A stretch of 64,000 bases of DNA, taken from Prorocentrum cordatum. Its lineage: Eukaryota > Sar > Dinophyceae > Prorocentrales > Prorocentraceae. The notes under the pieces were generated by a model that was not told the origin of the DNA, ran no database searches, and saw only the letters and a program-made list of their open reading frames with translations. Of the stretch, positions 31,960 through 42,299 are shown in pieces (the first letter of the stretch is position 1; each line of letters opens with the position of its first letter). The position numbers and the translations under genes are program-made. The stretch is from assembly GCA_963575745.1 (NCBI GenBank), contig CAUYUJ010018493.1, positions 333,131 through 397,130 on the forward strand. The letters run 5' to 3'.

Positions 31960-32225
31960 CTGAGGAGGAGGACGTGGTGGTGATGGAAGAGTAAAAGAAA
32001 CTACTTCGTGAAAGAGGAGTTCGGACGGGAATCGGGCGAGGGAGACGGAGAAGGATGAGGAGGAACAGTGGCGGTGGAGAACAGCATTCTGTGTCCTCCT
32101 TTCCCTCCGTCCCGTCGCCAACACCGTCCATCTCTGAATGAGGAACGTGCAGGCCAAAACCGGACGAGGGAGATACCAACCCTCCGGGGGAGTTCCCAAC
32201 GGCGACGGTTCTCTCCTGGTGGACG
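31960..32225 (-). repeat. Right arm of a long inverted repeat (R3)
   Basis: The inverse counterpart of 30,060-30,322. The two arms enclose about 1.6 kb that includes R2 copy 2. Confidence 0.7.
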
Positions 32226-32334
32226 GGAAGTGGGCGGGGGAGGAGGGGGAGGAGGTTCAGAGGCCCGGAGAAGGGGGAAATCAAAAGGTACCGATACTGC
32301 TACTCCCCGGACCTCTCCCCGGGCGCGTTCTGAC

Positions 32335-32800
32335 CAGAATTTCGAGGCGCATCCAGCGGTGGCGACGGGGGCCTCCACAGAGGCCCAAAAACGGGAGCAC
32401 GAGGGAATAACAGCGGTATGGGTACCTTTCCCTCCTCTCGGCTACACCCTGGGTAAGAGTGACCTTTGGTCAAACGGCTACACACCACTGGCTACTCCCT
32501 CCCCTCGGCTACACCCCTTTCCCTCCTCTCGGCTACACACCTGGTTTGGGGGCAACGGCGGGATCAAACACAATCGCGCAAGACGCTACTACCGCATCGC
32601 GTTCGGCGAACGTGGGTATGCCCGCACTACAGGTCACTCCGGCGAAGGGTCACTCCTACGTGTAGTCGATCCTCTGAGTTGAGAGGCCTGGAGTATCCAG
32701 CGGTGGCGACGAGGGCCTCCGTGGAGGCCCCAAAGAGGGGAGTACGCGGGAAGGGCAGCGGTATGGGCTATGGGTACCTTCCCCTCCTCTGAGTTGAGAG
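32335..32800. repeat. Direct repeat pair of about 110 bp
   Basis: ATCCAGCGGTGGCGACG, then GGCCTCC, then GGAGGCCC and CAGCGGTATGGG with TACCTT(T/C)CCCTCCTCT occur at about 32,349-32,440 and 32,695-32,790. Between them CCCTCCTCTCGGCTACAC is itself repeated three times. Confidence 0.75.
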
Positions 32801-32844
32801 GCCCAGGAGGGTTGGCGGCGCGCACAGGGGGGTAGGGGGAGGGT

Positions 32845-33000
32845 CGAGGATCGAGGATCGAAGAGCGAGGGTCGAGGAGGATCGAGGATCGAAGAGCGAG
32901 GGTCGAGGAGGATCGAAGAGGGTCGAGCCGGGTCGAGGATCGAGGGGCGTCGAGGAGGGTCGAGGAGGCCCGGGGTGGGATCGCGGAGGGCCGAGGCGGG
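32845..33000. repeat. GGTCGAGGATCGA minisatellite
   Basis: Nested repeats of GTCGAGGA, GATCGA and GAGCGAGG, with one clear unit of about 31-37 bp repeated. No coding signal. Confidence 0.85.
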
Positions 33001-33059
33001 GAGCTGGGGACGGGGGGTCATTGGCGTGTGAGCGGTTGGGGGACGCCAACGGCTCAACG

Positions 33060-33175
33060 AAGAGCGCCCAGGGTGGGCGGCCGTCTCAGAAGGAGGCTGC
33101 CTCTTAGAAGGCGCCGCCCCTGCATCTGCAGACGGGGCCCGCGCCTTCTGAGAAGCAGCGGTGCTTCGGAGACGC
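33060..33175. mobile_element. F2 family copy (CTTCTGAGAAG)
   Basis: TCTCAGAAGGAGGCTGCCTC and TTAGAAGGCGCCGCC face CGCGCCTTCTGAGAAGC, giving a foldable element like those at 10.5, 13.2 and 36.8 kb. Confidence 0.5.
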
Positions 33176-33179
33176 CGTC

Positions 33180-33420
33180 CCCCTACCCCCCTGCACCCCC
33201 TCCCCCTTCTGCGCGAGGCCGAGAAGGGGCAGCGAGCATGGCCCCCGCGCCCTGCACTCGTCCAGGTCGTGGCCCTGCTCGTCTGCAATGCGAAGCCTTC
33301 CCCCCCTACCCCCCCCTACCCCCCTCCCCCCCTGCGCGTGGCCGAGAGGGGGGCAGCGCGCGGGGCCCCGCGCCCTGTACTCGTCCAGCTCGTGGCCCTG
33401 CTCGTCTGCCAGCGCCGTGC
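33180..33420 (-). repeat. 123-bp in-frame tandem duplication
   Basis: Two units, each containing a GCGTGGCCGAGA or GCGAGGCCGAGA block and ending CGTGGCCCTGCTCGTCTGC. The period of 123 bases keeps one minus-strand frame, which reads ADEQGH(E/D)LDE(Y/C)RARGP twice. Either a repeated exon fragment or chance. I do not recognise the protein. Confidence 0.55.
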
Positions 33421-33424
33421 AGGG

Positions 33425-35475
33425 CGGCGCGCCCTCCACCAGCTCCGGGTCGCCCCTCGGGGGCGCGGCGCCCGGAGAGGCTCCGCGGCGGGCGCCCTCT
33501 CTGCTGCCCCGCCCTGCCTGCTGGGCTCGCCTCCTCTGCACCTCTGCTCCTCTGCCCTCCCCCCCCCCCCCCCTCTTCAAGCTGCCCCCCCCTCCTGCTG
33601 CCCCCCCTCCCCCCTGTTCTGCCTCCTCCCTTGCTCCTGCGCCCTCGCCTGCTGCCCCCTCCCCTCCGTTCCCTTGCCTCCTTCCCTTCCCCCCTGTCCC
33701 TGTCTCCTTCTGCCCTCCCCTCCTGCGGATCTCTCCCCTCTGCTGCCTCTTCCCTTTCTCCTGGTCCCTCGGTTGCTCCCCCCCCTCTGCTCTCTGGGGG
33801 GAAGCAAACAGGACGGGCACCGCTACTTCTTGGACTCGCCCCGATGTGCCTCCTGAGCAAGATTTCGGGCCCCCGCCCTCCGCGCGCTGGACGAGCCACG
33901 GTGAGGCCCAGGGCTGGTGGATGCTAAGTGCGTGCCAGGGCGGGGCCCTGCAAGGGCGAACTCAGGAGTCAAGGTGGATGTGGTCGGCCTTGCCCCGTAT
34001 CCTCCTCCTGGCCCACCGTGGCCCCGCCTTCTGTTGGACTGGGCAAGAGGCAAGCGAGACACAGCCACCAGGCCGACTCAGGCCCGCATCGGGCAATTTC
34101 GTTGTGAACGTAGGCGCCCCCCTGACCCGACTGGCAGCCGATGGGAGAGCGTCTTCGGTGTAATATTTACGGATGCAAAATCCCAATCTCCCCTGCTCTG
34201 GAGCCGCGCCCCAATCGAAGATCCTCCTTCTCCTCTGCGGAACCGGGGCCCTTAGCCGTTCCCTGGTGGGACCTCCCACTGGGACTTCCTCCCATCGAAC
34301 TGACAAGACGCGCTTTTCAATACCACTAGTAATGTGGCCCACCGGACTGGTCCGGACTTGCGTTGTGTCTGTGTGTACTTGTGCTTTGGTATCTCTGTCC
34401 CTCCCCTTCTCTCCATATGTGTGTATATATGCATATCTACATCGTCAACTGCACCAAGAAACACACATCTAACATATGTAATATGTCTCTAGTGTATACC
34501 GCAACTTAGTCGCGCACGAACTGTGCCGTCATCTATAGCAGGCTGTGTGGATGGGGGTATGTCTCGCCTGTCTTGCGTGCGCGACGACTCGAATTGGCCT
34601 GCTCCTTCTGCGGGCTCGCACTCTCTTAGCCGCTTAGAGTGGACGATTCTCATACCATATTTGGTCTCAATACACTTTGGTCGCCCAACACTCGTACGGC
34701 GGAGCAGGGCCCAAAGACTTGAAACAACCCACGGCGTCGGCTGTCAAGAAACGCGTCAGGATGGGAGAAGACCATGATGCTCACACGACAAGCTGCACAA
34801 ACCGTGCCACCTGAAATACGTGGAACACTATACGCGCATGCTCCCGGGCTAGGTGGCAAGGCTGTCCTGCGAACGTGGCCGAAACCCAAGTCGTCAATTC
34901 GGACTGGCAAAAGAAAGGAAGGGTAGGTACAAAGTGAGGGAGGGAAGGGTGATGGTACCAGTGCTCGGTTCAGAACCGTGGCCCGACAACGAGAAATGGT
35001 CCCGAACCTGGGCAGGAACAGCAAACATAAACGGGGCGGAAATGCGGGCAGCTATAACGATACGAATCCACAATGCACGTGTACAGGCGACGCGGGGGAA
35101 ACCAAAGGAGGAAGGAGAGATGATTGAAGAAAGAAAGAAATAAAGAAAGAGCGAGAGAGAGAGAGAGAGAGAGACGCTACACGCGCGCACGATGCATCAC
35201 TGCACCCGCTTACGGTCGCGAAGCCGAGTCCAAGCTTGAAGCGCGGGGCGCTGGGCAGGCGGTGAGAGGGAAAACCAAACGAAAAGGCCGTCGTGAACGG
35301 CCATGTGCGGCTACGAAACGCCGCCGTATTGGTGGGCAGGGCGCGAAGCCAAGGTGTGACCATTCATTTACCGGCCACCGGCACAATCGTCGGAGGAAAG
35401 AAGGAAGGGAAAGAAAAGGTACTACAAAACCTCCTGCCCATTCTGGATGGAGCGCAGCAGAGACTCCAGAGCAGA
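33425..35475. other. Unassigned; C-rich then mixed sequence
   Basis: 33,540-33,790 is strongly pyrimidine-rich on the plus strand. 34,340-34,480 is TG/TA-rich. A (GA)n lies at 35,150-35,175. No coding motif seen. Confidence 0.4.
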
Positions 35476-35479
35476 GTGG

Positions 35480-37100
35480 CCTCGGGCGCCTTCCCGCATC
35501 GAATCATGAGCGGACGTGACAGAGCCAACTCGCAGGGATCAGCATCAGGCTTCGCCGCGCGCCTTTACGTCGTAAACAGCGTCTGTGCCCCCAAGAACGT
35601 GGCCCGAACCGCATTGCCTTCGCCATGCCGCGAACGAGCAGAGCGGCCAAAAAACAAGAAAACAAAACAACCATCTCCTGGGCGTGTGAAGCACAATGCG
35701 AAACGCAAAAAGCACCCCGCAAGATGCGCACTGCTCAGTCGAATCCCCCCCGAGGCTGCATCCACGCTTGCAGCCCGCTCTGCCGTGGAAGCGGCGCGCC
35801 ATGCATTAGAAATGGCGCGGGCGAAGGCGGCGAGCGCTCGATGGGGCGACCAGACCGACAGCAGCTGGCATACCGCACGCAGCCTGTCAGGCCGACGGCG
35901 CGGGAAAGCGTCAATAGGCCACCTGCGGGCGTGTGACAGGGCAGGATTGATGAAAGGTCTCAGAACAACGACCGCCTGGCGCTGCCACGTCTTCCGCTCC
36001 GCGTCGTGCATCGAGCCGGTGTCCAGCAGACAGGGAGGCGACGCCCCGGGCACGCGCTGCCATCGCAACGGTGCCTGCGGCCCCCAATGGCAGCAGAAGG
36101 AAGGACGAACGGATCCACCCGGCCATCCGTAGACTGACAGTGCCCGACGTGCACCCGAAGACCGCCTGTTGTCGTAATGGCACGTCCGAGCAGCCAACGC
36201 CGTAGCACAAGCTGCACAGCGAAGCGCAGCCGCGGTTGAAGCTGCAGTCCGTGAGGGTCTGCAGCGCCGGCGCTGTAATCCAACACCCCCGCTCAGGGGC
36301 GAATTGAAACAGCGTCCAATTTTCTTGTTGAAACGCATCCGGAGGAACCCGCTCGAGCTGGGCGACGAAGAGGAGCACGCTCAGGATCTAGATGCGGCGC
36401 GCCGTCGCCGCCAGGCAAAATCCAACGCCAACCGACCTCCGCGGCTCCGCGCGCCCGTGGGAATTCTTCAACGGATCGCTCCACGAGCGTCCTTCGCGGT
36501 CGGGGCCATCCCCAGGCCCCAAGTGAGCTCTATGCGAGGCGACCCCGATCTGGCCACACTCGGCGACCAACGCCGCGATGGAGGAACGCAGCTCAGCCAG
36601 GTCGATGCCCGAAAGGGGTGCCGCTGCCGTCTTGGTGATACCGACATGCAAGCTGATATCCCGGACGAAATCGCTCAAGATGCAGGCCAGTGCGGCGACG
36701 GTGCGGAGCCCGCCATGGAGGAACACCGCCGCGTCATCCGCGTGCCGCATAGGCACGGCGTAGCGACCAGCACAGACACCAAATGCGTTCAAGGATGGGC
36801 GACGAACCCGGGGGGGAAGTGAGAAGGGGCGGTCCCCTGGCATTCTGAGAAGTTGTATAAACCTTCCCCGAAGATATAGAACACCTCTCAGAAGGCGCGA
36901 GCGTTTCTGAGAAGCCCCGCCGCCTTCTGAAAAGGGCCTTTTCCTTTGTATTTCTCCCCCTCGCTCGCCGCCGCGAGGAGGTAGGACGAGGCAGCGAAGA
37001 GCAGGGGGGAGACAGGGCATCCTTGCCTGACTCCCCTTGTGATCACGAAACCGTCGTGCAGCGCCCCGCCGAGAGCAACGCTCCGCCTAGAGCAACCGTG
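35480..37100 (-). pseudogene. LINE remnant B: reverse transcriptase palm to C-terminus, frameshifted
   Basis: On the minus strand, 37,040-36,990 reads RGVRQGCPVSPLLFAASSYL, a textbook RT motif B block. 36,750-36,729 reads MRHADDAAVF, motif C with HADD for the usual YADD. SLHVGITKTAAAP at about 36,650 is motif D. Then come SWSDPLKNSHGRAEPRRSVG and, in a second frame, FVAQLERVPPDAFQQE, the thumb region. Further down another frame has GCKRGCSLGGDSTEQCASCG at about 35,770, like the cysteine cluster near the C-terminus of these proteins. Three or more frame changes show it is dead. No endonuclease or ORF1 is visible upstream. A small F2 element interrupts it between motifs B and C. Confidence 0.7.
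36810..36962. mobile_element. F2 family copy inserted between RT motifs B and C
   Basis: Starts GGGGGGAAGTGAGAAG as at 10,482 and contains GGCATTCTGAGAAG, CTCTCAGAAGGCGCG and CCGCCTTCTGAAAAG in both orientations. It ends near GTATTTCTCCCCCTCG, which is roughly inverse to the left end. RT motifs B and C are about 82 codons apart here instead of the usual 30-40, and removing this insert restores normal spacing. That is the best evidence that F2 moves. Confidence 0.65.
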
Positions 37101-37104
37101 CTCA

Positions 37105-38220
37105 CGGTCCTTTGGGAAGCAACTGCTGGGAGGGTCTTCGTCGGAAGGGTTAAGGAGGGTTCAACCACATTGAGGGGCTGTTGCGCCAAATTAGGCCGCG
37201 GACAAAGCGGGATTAAACCAAATGCAACGGGATTAGGCGGGACTGAGCCAAACTAGCCGGACCAAACCCGAGTGCGGACCAGGGAAAAAATCAAAATTTG
37301 ACCTCCCAGGAGTTGCATGCGGAACGTTCCTGCTGCAGCAAGCACGGCAAGGCCACAGCATTCACTCTGGCCATCCAACCAGCTGGACTAAACCAAGAAG
37401 CCGTAGGGAGAGAGCGAGAGAGAGAGAGAGAGAGCGAGGGTGTCAGGGTGCTCTGCCGCGTCGATGCACATCGCCTCCTCCAGACCGACGATGTTGGCCA
37501 GCGTGGACCCGTTGTGCAGGAGTCCGCGCTGTTATATAATGTAAGTGGCTTGCGGGCGATATGCTTGAAGCCTGCGGGCTGGTCTTGCACTGCTTCTTGG
37601 AGCTAGACGACATGTTGCACGTGATGCACACATGCCAGATCTGTGCCACCGTGCCGCTGGGCACGAGATGGAGTGTCCGCAGGTCCCCTGGAGTCCCCAA
37701 TACAACGACTTTGTATTTGGACGCGGGCTGACGACTGGCCTCAGCGCCCTGCAAAGCGGACGAACGGCGAGGGCCCGAAAGGCTGAAAGGGACGAGGGAC
37801 GGATCCAGGACCCAAGACAGAGCCGACCGAAGGGACCGACCGAAAAAACAAGGGACCGAAACCACGAGGGCCACAGTCACAGTCAGCAAGGCCTGGCCCC
37901 TCATCTGCAGGGTCAGGAGGCCCCAATCCTGGATTTACGGGGGCTCCCCTTTTTTTCCCCCGTGACAGGTCTCCCAACAAACTCCGTGAGCATGCAGGGT
38001 GCTCGCGATATCCTCCTCGCGCGGGGAGCAAAGTCAGCTGCAAGGCTGATCGAGACAAATGACTCGAGCAATCGAGGAGGGATCCCCAATCCGCCGCGAG
38101 GTCGCCTGGCGCCCACGCCCTCGAGATGCGACCAGTGTAGCCGCGGGGCCTGGGGAGCTGCCCTTTGAGCAGCATCGCCACCTGTCTGGGCTCTTTTGGT
38201 TGATGCATCCGCCGACGAGT
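37105..38220. other. Unassigned sequence
   Basis: A (GA)n at 37,408-37,436. Open frames up to about 180 codons without recognised motifs. Confidence 0.4.
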
Positions 38221-38225
38221 AGGAA

Positions 38226-38397
38226 GGCACCAACTACACATATATATATATATATACACCAACACCGATCCTGGCCAGGATCACCCTGGGTCCAGGATCG
38301 GAGTATACGCCCTCCTGTCTGGCGCAGAATGCATATACACCGATTTTGGGCCTCGGATCGGCCTGACCAGGATCGGTGTAGGTGTATAGTAGGTGCC
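38226..38397. mobile_element. Foldback element family F1, copy 2
   Basis: Ends GGCACCAACTA and TAGTAGGTGCC are inverse, continuing into CACCGATCCTGG and CCAGGATCGGTG. The centre has GGATCGGAGTATACGCCCTC and GCATATACACCGAT, as in copy 1. A (TA)n lies in the left arm. Confidence 0.7.
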
Positions 38398-38399
38398 CT

Positions 38400-38865
38400 C
38401 CGAACGAGGTCTTTTGCCTGACGCCCCGTGGTAAACGAGCCGCAACGTCGGCAATACACGCACCCCAGCCCGTTATGAAACACACGGGCGATTCTCAGCT
38501 GGTGGGCAGGAGAAGGAGGGACAGGGGGGCCAAAAAGGCAAGGAGCGAGGGAGGGATGGGCCCACATTCAGTGAGGCCAGCCCTACGCCCATTCTTGAAT
38601 GAGCGGAAACATTTGATGCATTGCCATCTCTTGTTGGCCCACCTCACATCGTGGGCCATGAGACAGCTCTTGATTGGCCTAAAAATCCCGGCCCTGCTTA
38701 AATCCCCGAATCAATCCCTGGCACGCGGCCAGGCTTGAAGCACAGTTAACATGGCTCTGGCCGTCGCAAAGAAACCTTCTCGGTCCTTGGAGACCCTGGC
38801 CACATCTACCTGAGAGGAACATCCCCCCGCAGCTTGCTTGGCAAACACGTCCGCCCAGCGTGCCC
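38400..38865. other. Unassigned sequence
   Basis: No repeats or coding motifs recognised. Confidence 0.4.
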
Positions 38866-38869
38866 CCGC

Positions 38870-39200
38870 GCGGCTGTCCCAGAGGCCAGAGAGCGCCAGG
38901 ATGGCCCCAAATGAGGCTCCCAAGACGGTCCAAGAGGGCCCCGAGACGGCCCAAGACACCCGTTCCAAGACCCGCGGCACGGACTCAAGATGAGACGCTC
39001 CCAAGACGCTCCAAGAGAAGCCACAAGGGGGCGGCATTGATTTTCCAGTGGCTTCTGCTCTAGTTTCGCGTTCTCGCTGTTCCAGGATCCCAACGCCCCA
39101 GAGCAGCCCAAGGGGCTCTCAAGCTTGCCCCAAGGTGGCCCAAGATGCCCCCCAAGACAGCCCCCACAGTGGGCCCCACGAGGGGGGGGAAGGGGGGGGG
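38870..39200. repeat. Diverged R2-type interior
   Basis: CCCAAGACGGTCCAAGAGGG, CGAGACGGCCCAAGACACC and CCCAAGATGCCCCCCAAGAC recur, as in R2, but without the R2 end blocks. Confidence 0.5.
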
Positions 39201-39514
39201 GACCTAAATGGCCTCGGGGGCCGTGCCCCCAAATATGGTCTACGACACCGCCAGCGGCCCCCCGAGACAGCCCCCCCTGTGCAGGCACCAGAGGGCCGCG
39301 AGGCGGCTCTCCCCCAGAGGCCCCCGAGGCCTACTCCAGGAGGCGCCCCAGGAGACGCCACCGCGCGTGCGACGAGCGACATGGCACACAGAGAACCACG
39401 AGGGTCGTATGGGACGCCGCGGGCCGAGCAAGGTTGCGGGATGGGCCGGCCGCCACTATGCGCACGCAGGCGTGCAGAGCGGCGGCGACGAGGCGACGAT
39501 CCGAAGGCCACTAT

Positions 39515-39835
39515 ACTGCGAAGCGATGCGATGCGGGCGGCGACGAGGCGGCGACATGGCGGCCCGCGGGCCCAAGCGACGGGCGGCGGCGAGGCGGCGA
39601 CATGGCGGCTAGAACGGCCCGCAGGCCAAGGCGACAGACGGCGACGAGGCGGCGACGGCGGCTGCATGGCGACCACGGCGGCCCGCAAGCCGAATTCCGC
39701 AAAAAGAGAAGTAAGACATCGAAAGTGCAATGTTCGAGAAATCGTGTCGCCGCCGCCGCCTCGTCGTCACCATGTCGCCGCCGTCGCCGCCTCGTCGCCG
39801 CCCGCTTCGCATTGCTGTGCATGTCGTTGCAATGC
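39515..39835. mobile_element. Inverted-repeat element rich in GGCGGCGAC
   Basis: The left arm (GATGCGGGCGGCGACGAGG then CGGCGACATGG, 39,530-39,562) is inverse to the right arm (CCATGTCGCCGCCG and CGCCTCGTCGCCGCCCGC, 39,770-39,808). The loop holds more GGCGACGAGGCGGCGAC repeats and a lower-GC segment. It could be a foldback element or a repeat inversion. Confidence 0.55.
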
Positions 39836-39839
39836 GTTG

Positions 39840-40291
39840 CATTGCACTGCGTAGTGCCTTGATTCGCGCTGATGTGCATTGCTTTGCGCCACATAGGTTG
39901 CACCACATTGATTGCACCCCCTCGATTGTACAGCATTGATTGGCCCGCAACGATTGCAAAGCACTCACGTCTGGGGGGCCCACGCCGGCTACCGTACATA
40001 CATGCACACTGGAAGCATGTATGTGAACATGTATGTGGACAATAAGGTTTGTATGTTTGTGTCCGTGTAGAGAGGTGTAACTCAATGTAAGAATGTGTGT
40101 GCTTGTGCGTGTGAGCACGCGCGTATGTTTGCATGTTTGTGTATCTGCCTTCACCTATATGTTGTAGACTCAGGTGTATACCTCCGTGCGTATATACTGA
40201 CGGTATATGTGTGTTCATGTGTACGTGCGCGTGCCGTCGGTCAGGGAATGTGCATTCTGTATGCGTGCATGTCTGTATGGATGTATATATG

Positions 40292-40330
<39 letters not shown>

Positions 40331-40335
40331 GCATA
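39840..40335. other. GC-to-TG-rich unassigned stretch
   Basis: Short inverse words (TTGCAATGCGTTGCATTGCA) near 39,828, then TGTGTGCTTGTGCGTG-type sequence, and (TA)n at 40,285-40,330. A region able to form Z-DNA or cruciforms; no gene. Confidence 0.5.
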
Positions 40336-40339
40336 CCCG

Positions 40340-42180
40340 TGTGTGGAACGTCTTGCGCGCCGAGCCGCTGCCCCCCCGGGCCTCCGCGCGCGGGCAGTAT
40401 CCTGCAGGCCGCAATTCCCGCTGGCCCCCCCGTGAGGGCTTGGCCGGGGCGAGCAGTGCGAACGTGTGCGCAGCGCCGCGGGCACACCAGGCTCGGACCC
40501 AAGATCAGACGAAACGCTAGATGAGGACAAACTCCGATGAGGATAGAGCGGGAATCTCTCAGAACTGCCGGGTCAAACTCCTCATCCTCCACTCTCGCGG
40601 GCGGGGAAGAATCACCCATTCACTCCAACCCCAACGTAGCTTTCCGAGCGCCCTGGACGTATCTACTCCGCTGGGGGTCGGCGGTATGGCGTCAGCAACT
40701 TGAATTTCTGAGAACTGGCGGGTCCAGAAAAGACGCCCCTGACAGGCACCGAAGAGGCCCCGACACGATCATCAAGAGGGCCCGAGAGACTTCAGTGGTG
40801 CCCGAATGGAACCACTTGAAGCCTACATACTCAAGAAGCAACCAAGAGGCATCCCAGAGACTCGCGGACATGATCTGTTATGGTTCACGCCTGGTCTACC
40901 TGTGTCGTCGTCGACGTCATCGTAGGCGTCATCGTCGTCGTCAGCGTCGTCGTCGTCATTCCCTGTCACCCCTATTGCATTCCTCTCTTTCCTCCTCCTC
41001 CGCGTCCTCCTCATCCTCCCGCTCCACCTGATGTTCCGAACCCAGACCCTTCGATCGATATGCCTCCAGCGGTACCACTGGGATGCCACTTCAGACTCAC
41101 CTCCCTAGCACCAGGAATTCACGACCGCAGGGATCAACATGACGCTCACGATGCCACTTCGGTACAACTTGAGTTAGACCGATTGCACCAACGCAAACAC
41201 CATACAGTACCCATATGCCTTCGCAAGGAATTCCACGCAACCCCGAGCAGAATCCAAGAGTCTTCGGAGCCCACAACCCAGGAACGAAGACCACTAGATC
41301 TCGGGCAGTGTGTCAAGTGCTATGGCATGAAACCACATGACGCGGCACGCCATGCCTGAACTCACGCCCAAACAGAACATGACGTCCAAGACAAACATCG
41401 ACCCAGACGCCTAAATGCATCGCCAGAACCCAGACCCCCTACCTGGGACCTACAATTCGTGTTGCACCTGCACACGCCGGCTCCCGCACGTACGTCGTTT
41501 GTGGAATCGATCCAATATCAATATTGGACGCTCCTGGGCTTCACGTGGGCCACAACACAAAACCTAAACCGGCCCCAAACCAACCCGATTTTCAATGGCA
41601 TCCCGATGGAATTACGGCCCGACACGGACGTGCTGTCGCTTTGGCCGTTCCACGCCCGCCTGAGCCGCATGAATCCCCGCTTGGCTCGTTTTATGCAACG
41701 TTCGGGCCGTTCTCGGTTGATCTTGGGCAGTGTTCGAGCGAATTCTGGCCTCCTGGTGTGGATAGTAAACGAAGGCCCAGAGAACCAATGTCCACTTCAC
41801 TGATCCGTCGGTACTGAAGACGGGACAACGACCAAACGGCAAACCTACGATCGATCAGCCACGCGGCATGCCTGACCCTAACAAAACATTGGTTGGGAAC
41901 AACAGAAAAAAACAACGCGGACAAAGACAACAGAGACACCTGCGGGTGGTCGTGTATGTTTGTTTGCATCTGTTCATGCCGTCGTGGAACCGTTTTCGCC
42001 TCGTCCAGCGGGAACTGAAGTGGGCGGGCGGTGAACGTGAAGCATCTCGAATCTCTGAGATTTGGCGGGCCCCGGAAGAAATTTCGGGCGCCGCAGCCGT
42101 GCCAGAGCGCGCCGTAACGCTCTGGGAGCGTGATGGAGCGGCTTAGCAGGCTGACCCCTCGTCTCAAGGGGCGCCGACGG
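40340..42180. other. Unassigned; (GTC)n at 40,895-40,965
   Basis: GTCGTCGTC microsatellite, then CTC-rich sequence to 41,030. 41,100-41,800 has balanced composition but no recognised protein. A small perfect palindrome lies at 41,513-41,529 (TCCAATAT-C-AATATTGGA). Confidence 0.4.
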
Positions 42181-42184
42181 ACCA

Positions 42185-42297
42185 CTTCACCGATCCTGGC
42201 CATGCCGATCCTGGGCTCAGGATCGGTGTCTACGCCACCATTAAGCACGAATGCGTATACATCGATATTGGGCCCGAGATCGTTGGCCCCTGTTCCT
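42185..42297. mobile_element. Foldback element family F1, copy 3 (degenerate)
   Basis: CACCGATCCTGGCCATGCCG, GGCTCAGGATCGGTGTCTAC and GCGTATACATCGATATTGGG align with copies 1 and 2; the right arm is eroded (GAGATCGTTGGCC). Confidence 0.6.
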
Positions 42298-42299
42298 CC

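Noticed and set aside
33104-33927. Overlapping long frames on both strands at 33 kb as genes
   Set aside because: Very high GC with C-rich tracts opens all frames; only the 123-bp duplication is worth noting.
37238-37260. Possible spliced-leader relic (GAGCCAAACTAGCC)
   Set aside because: Only the central part matches, several mismatches follow, and no CTC tract or coding start is adjacent.
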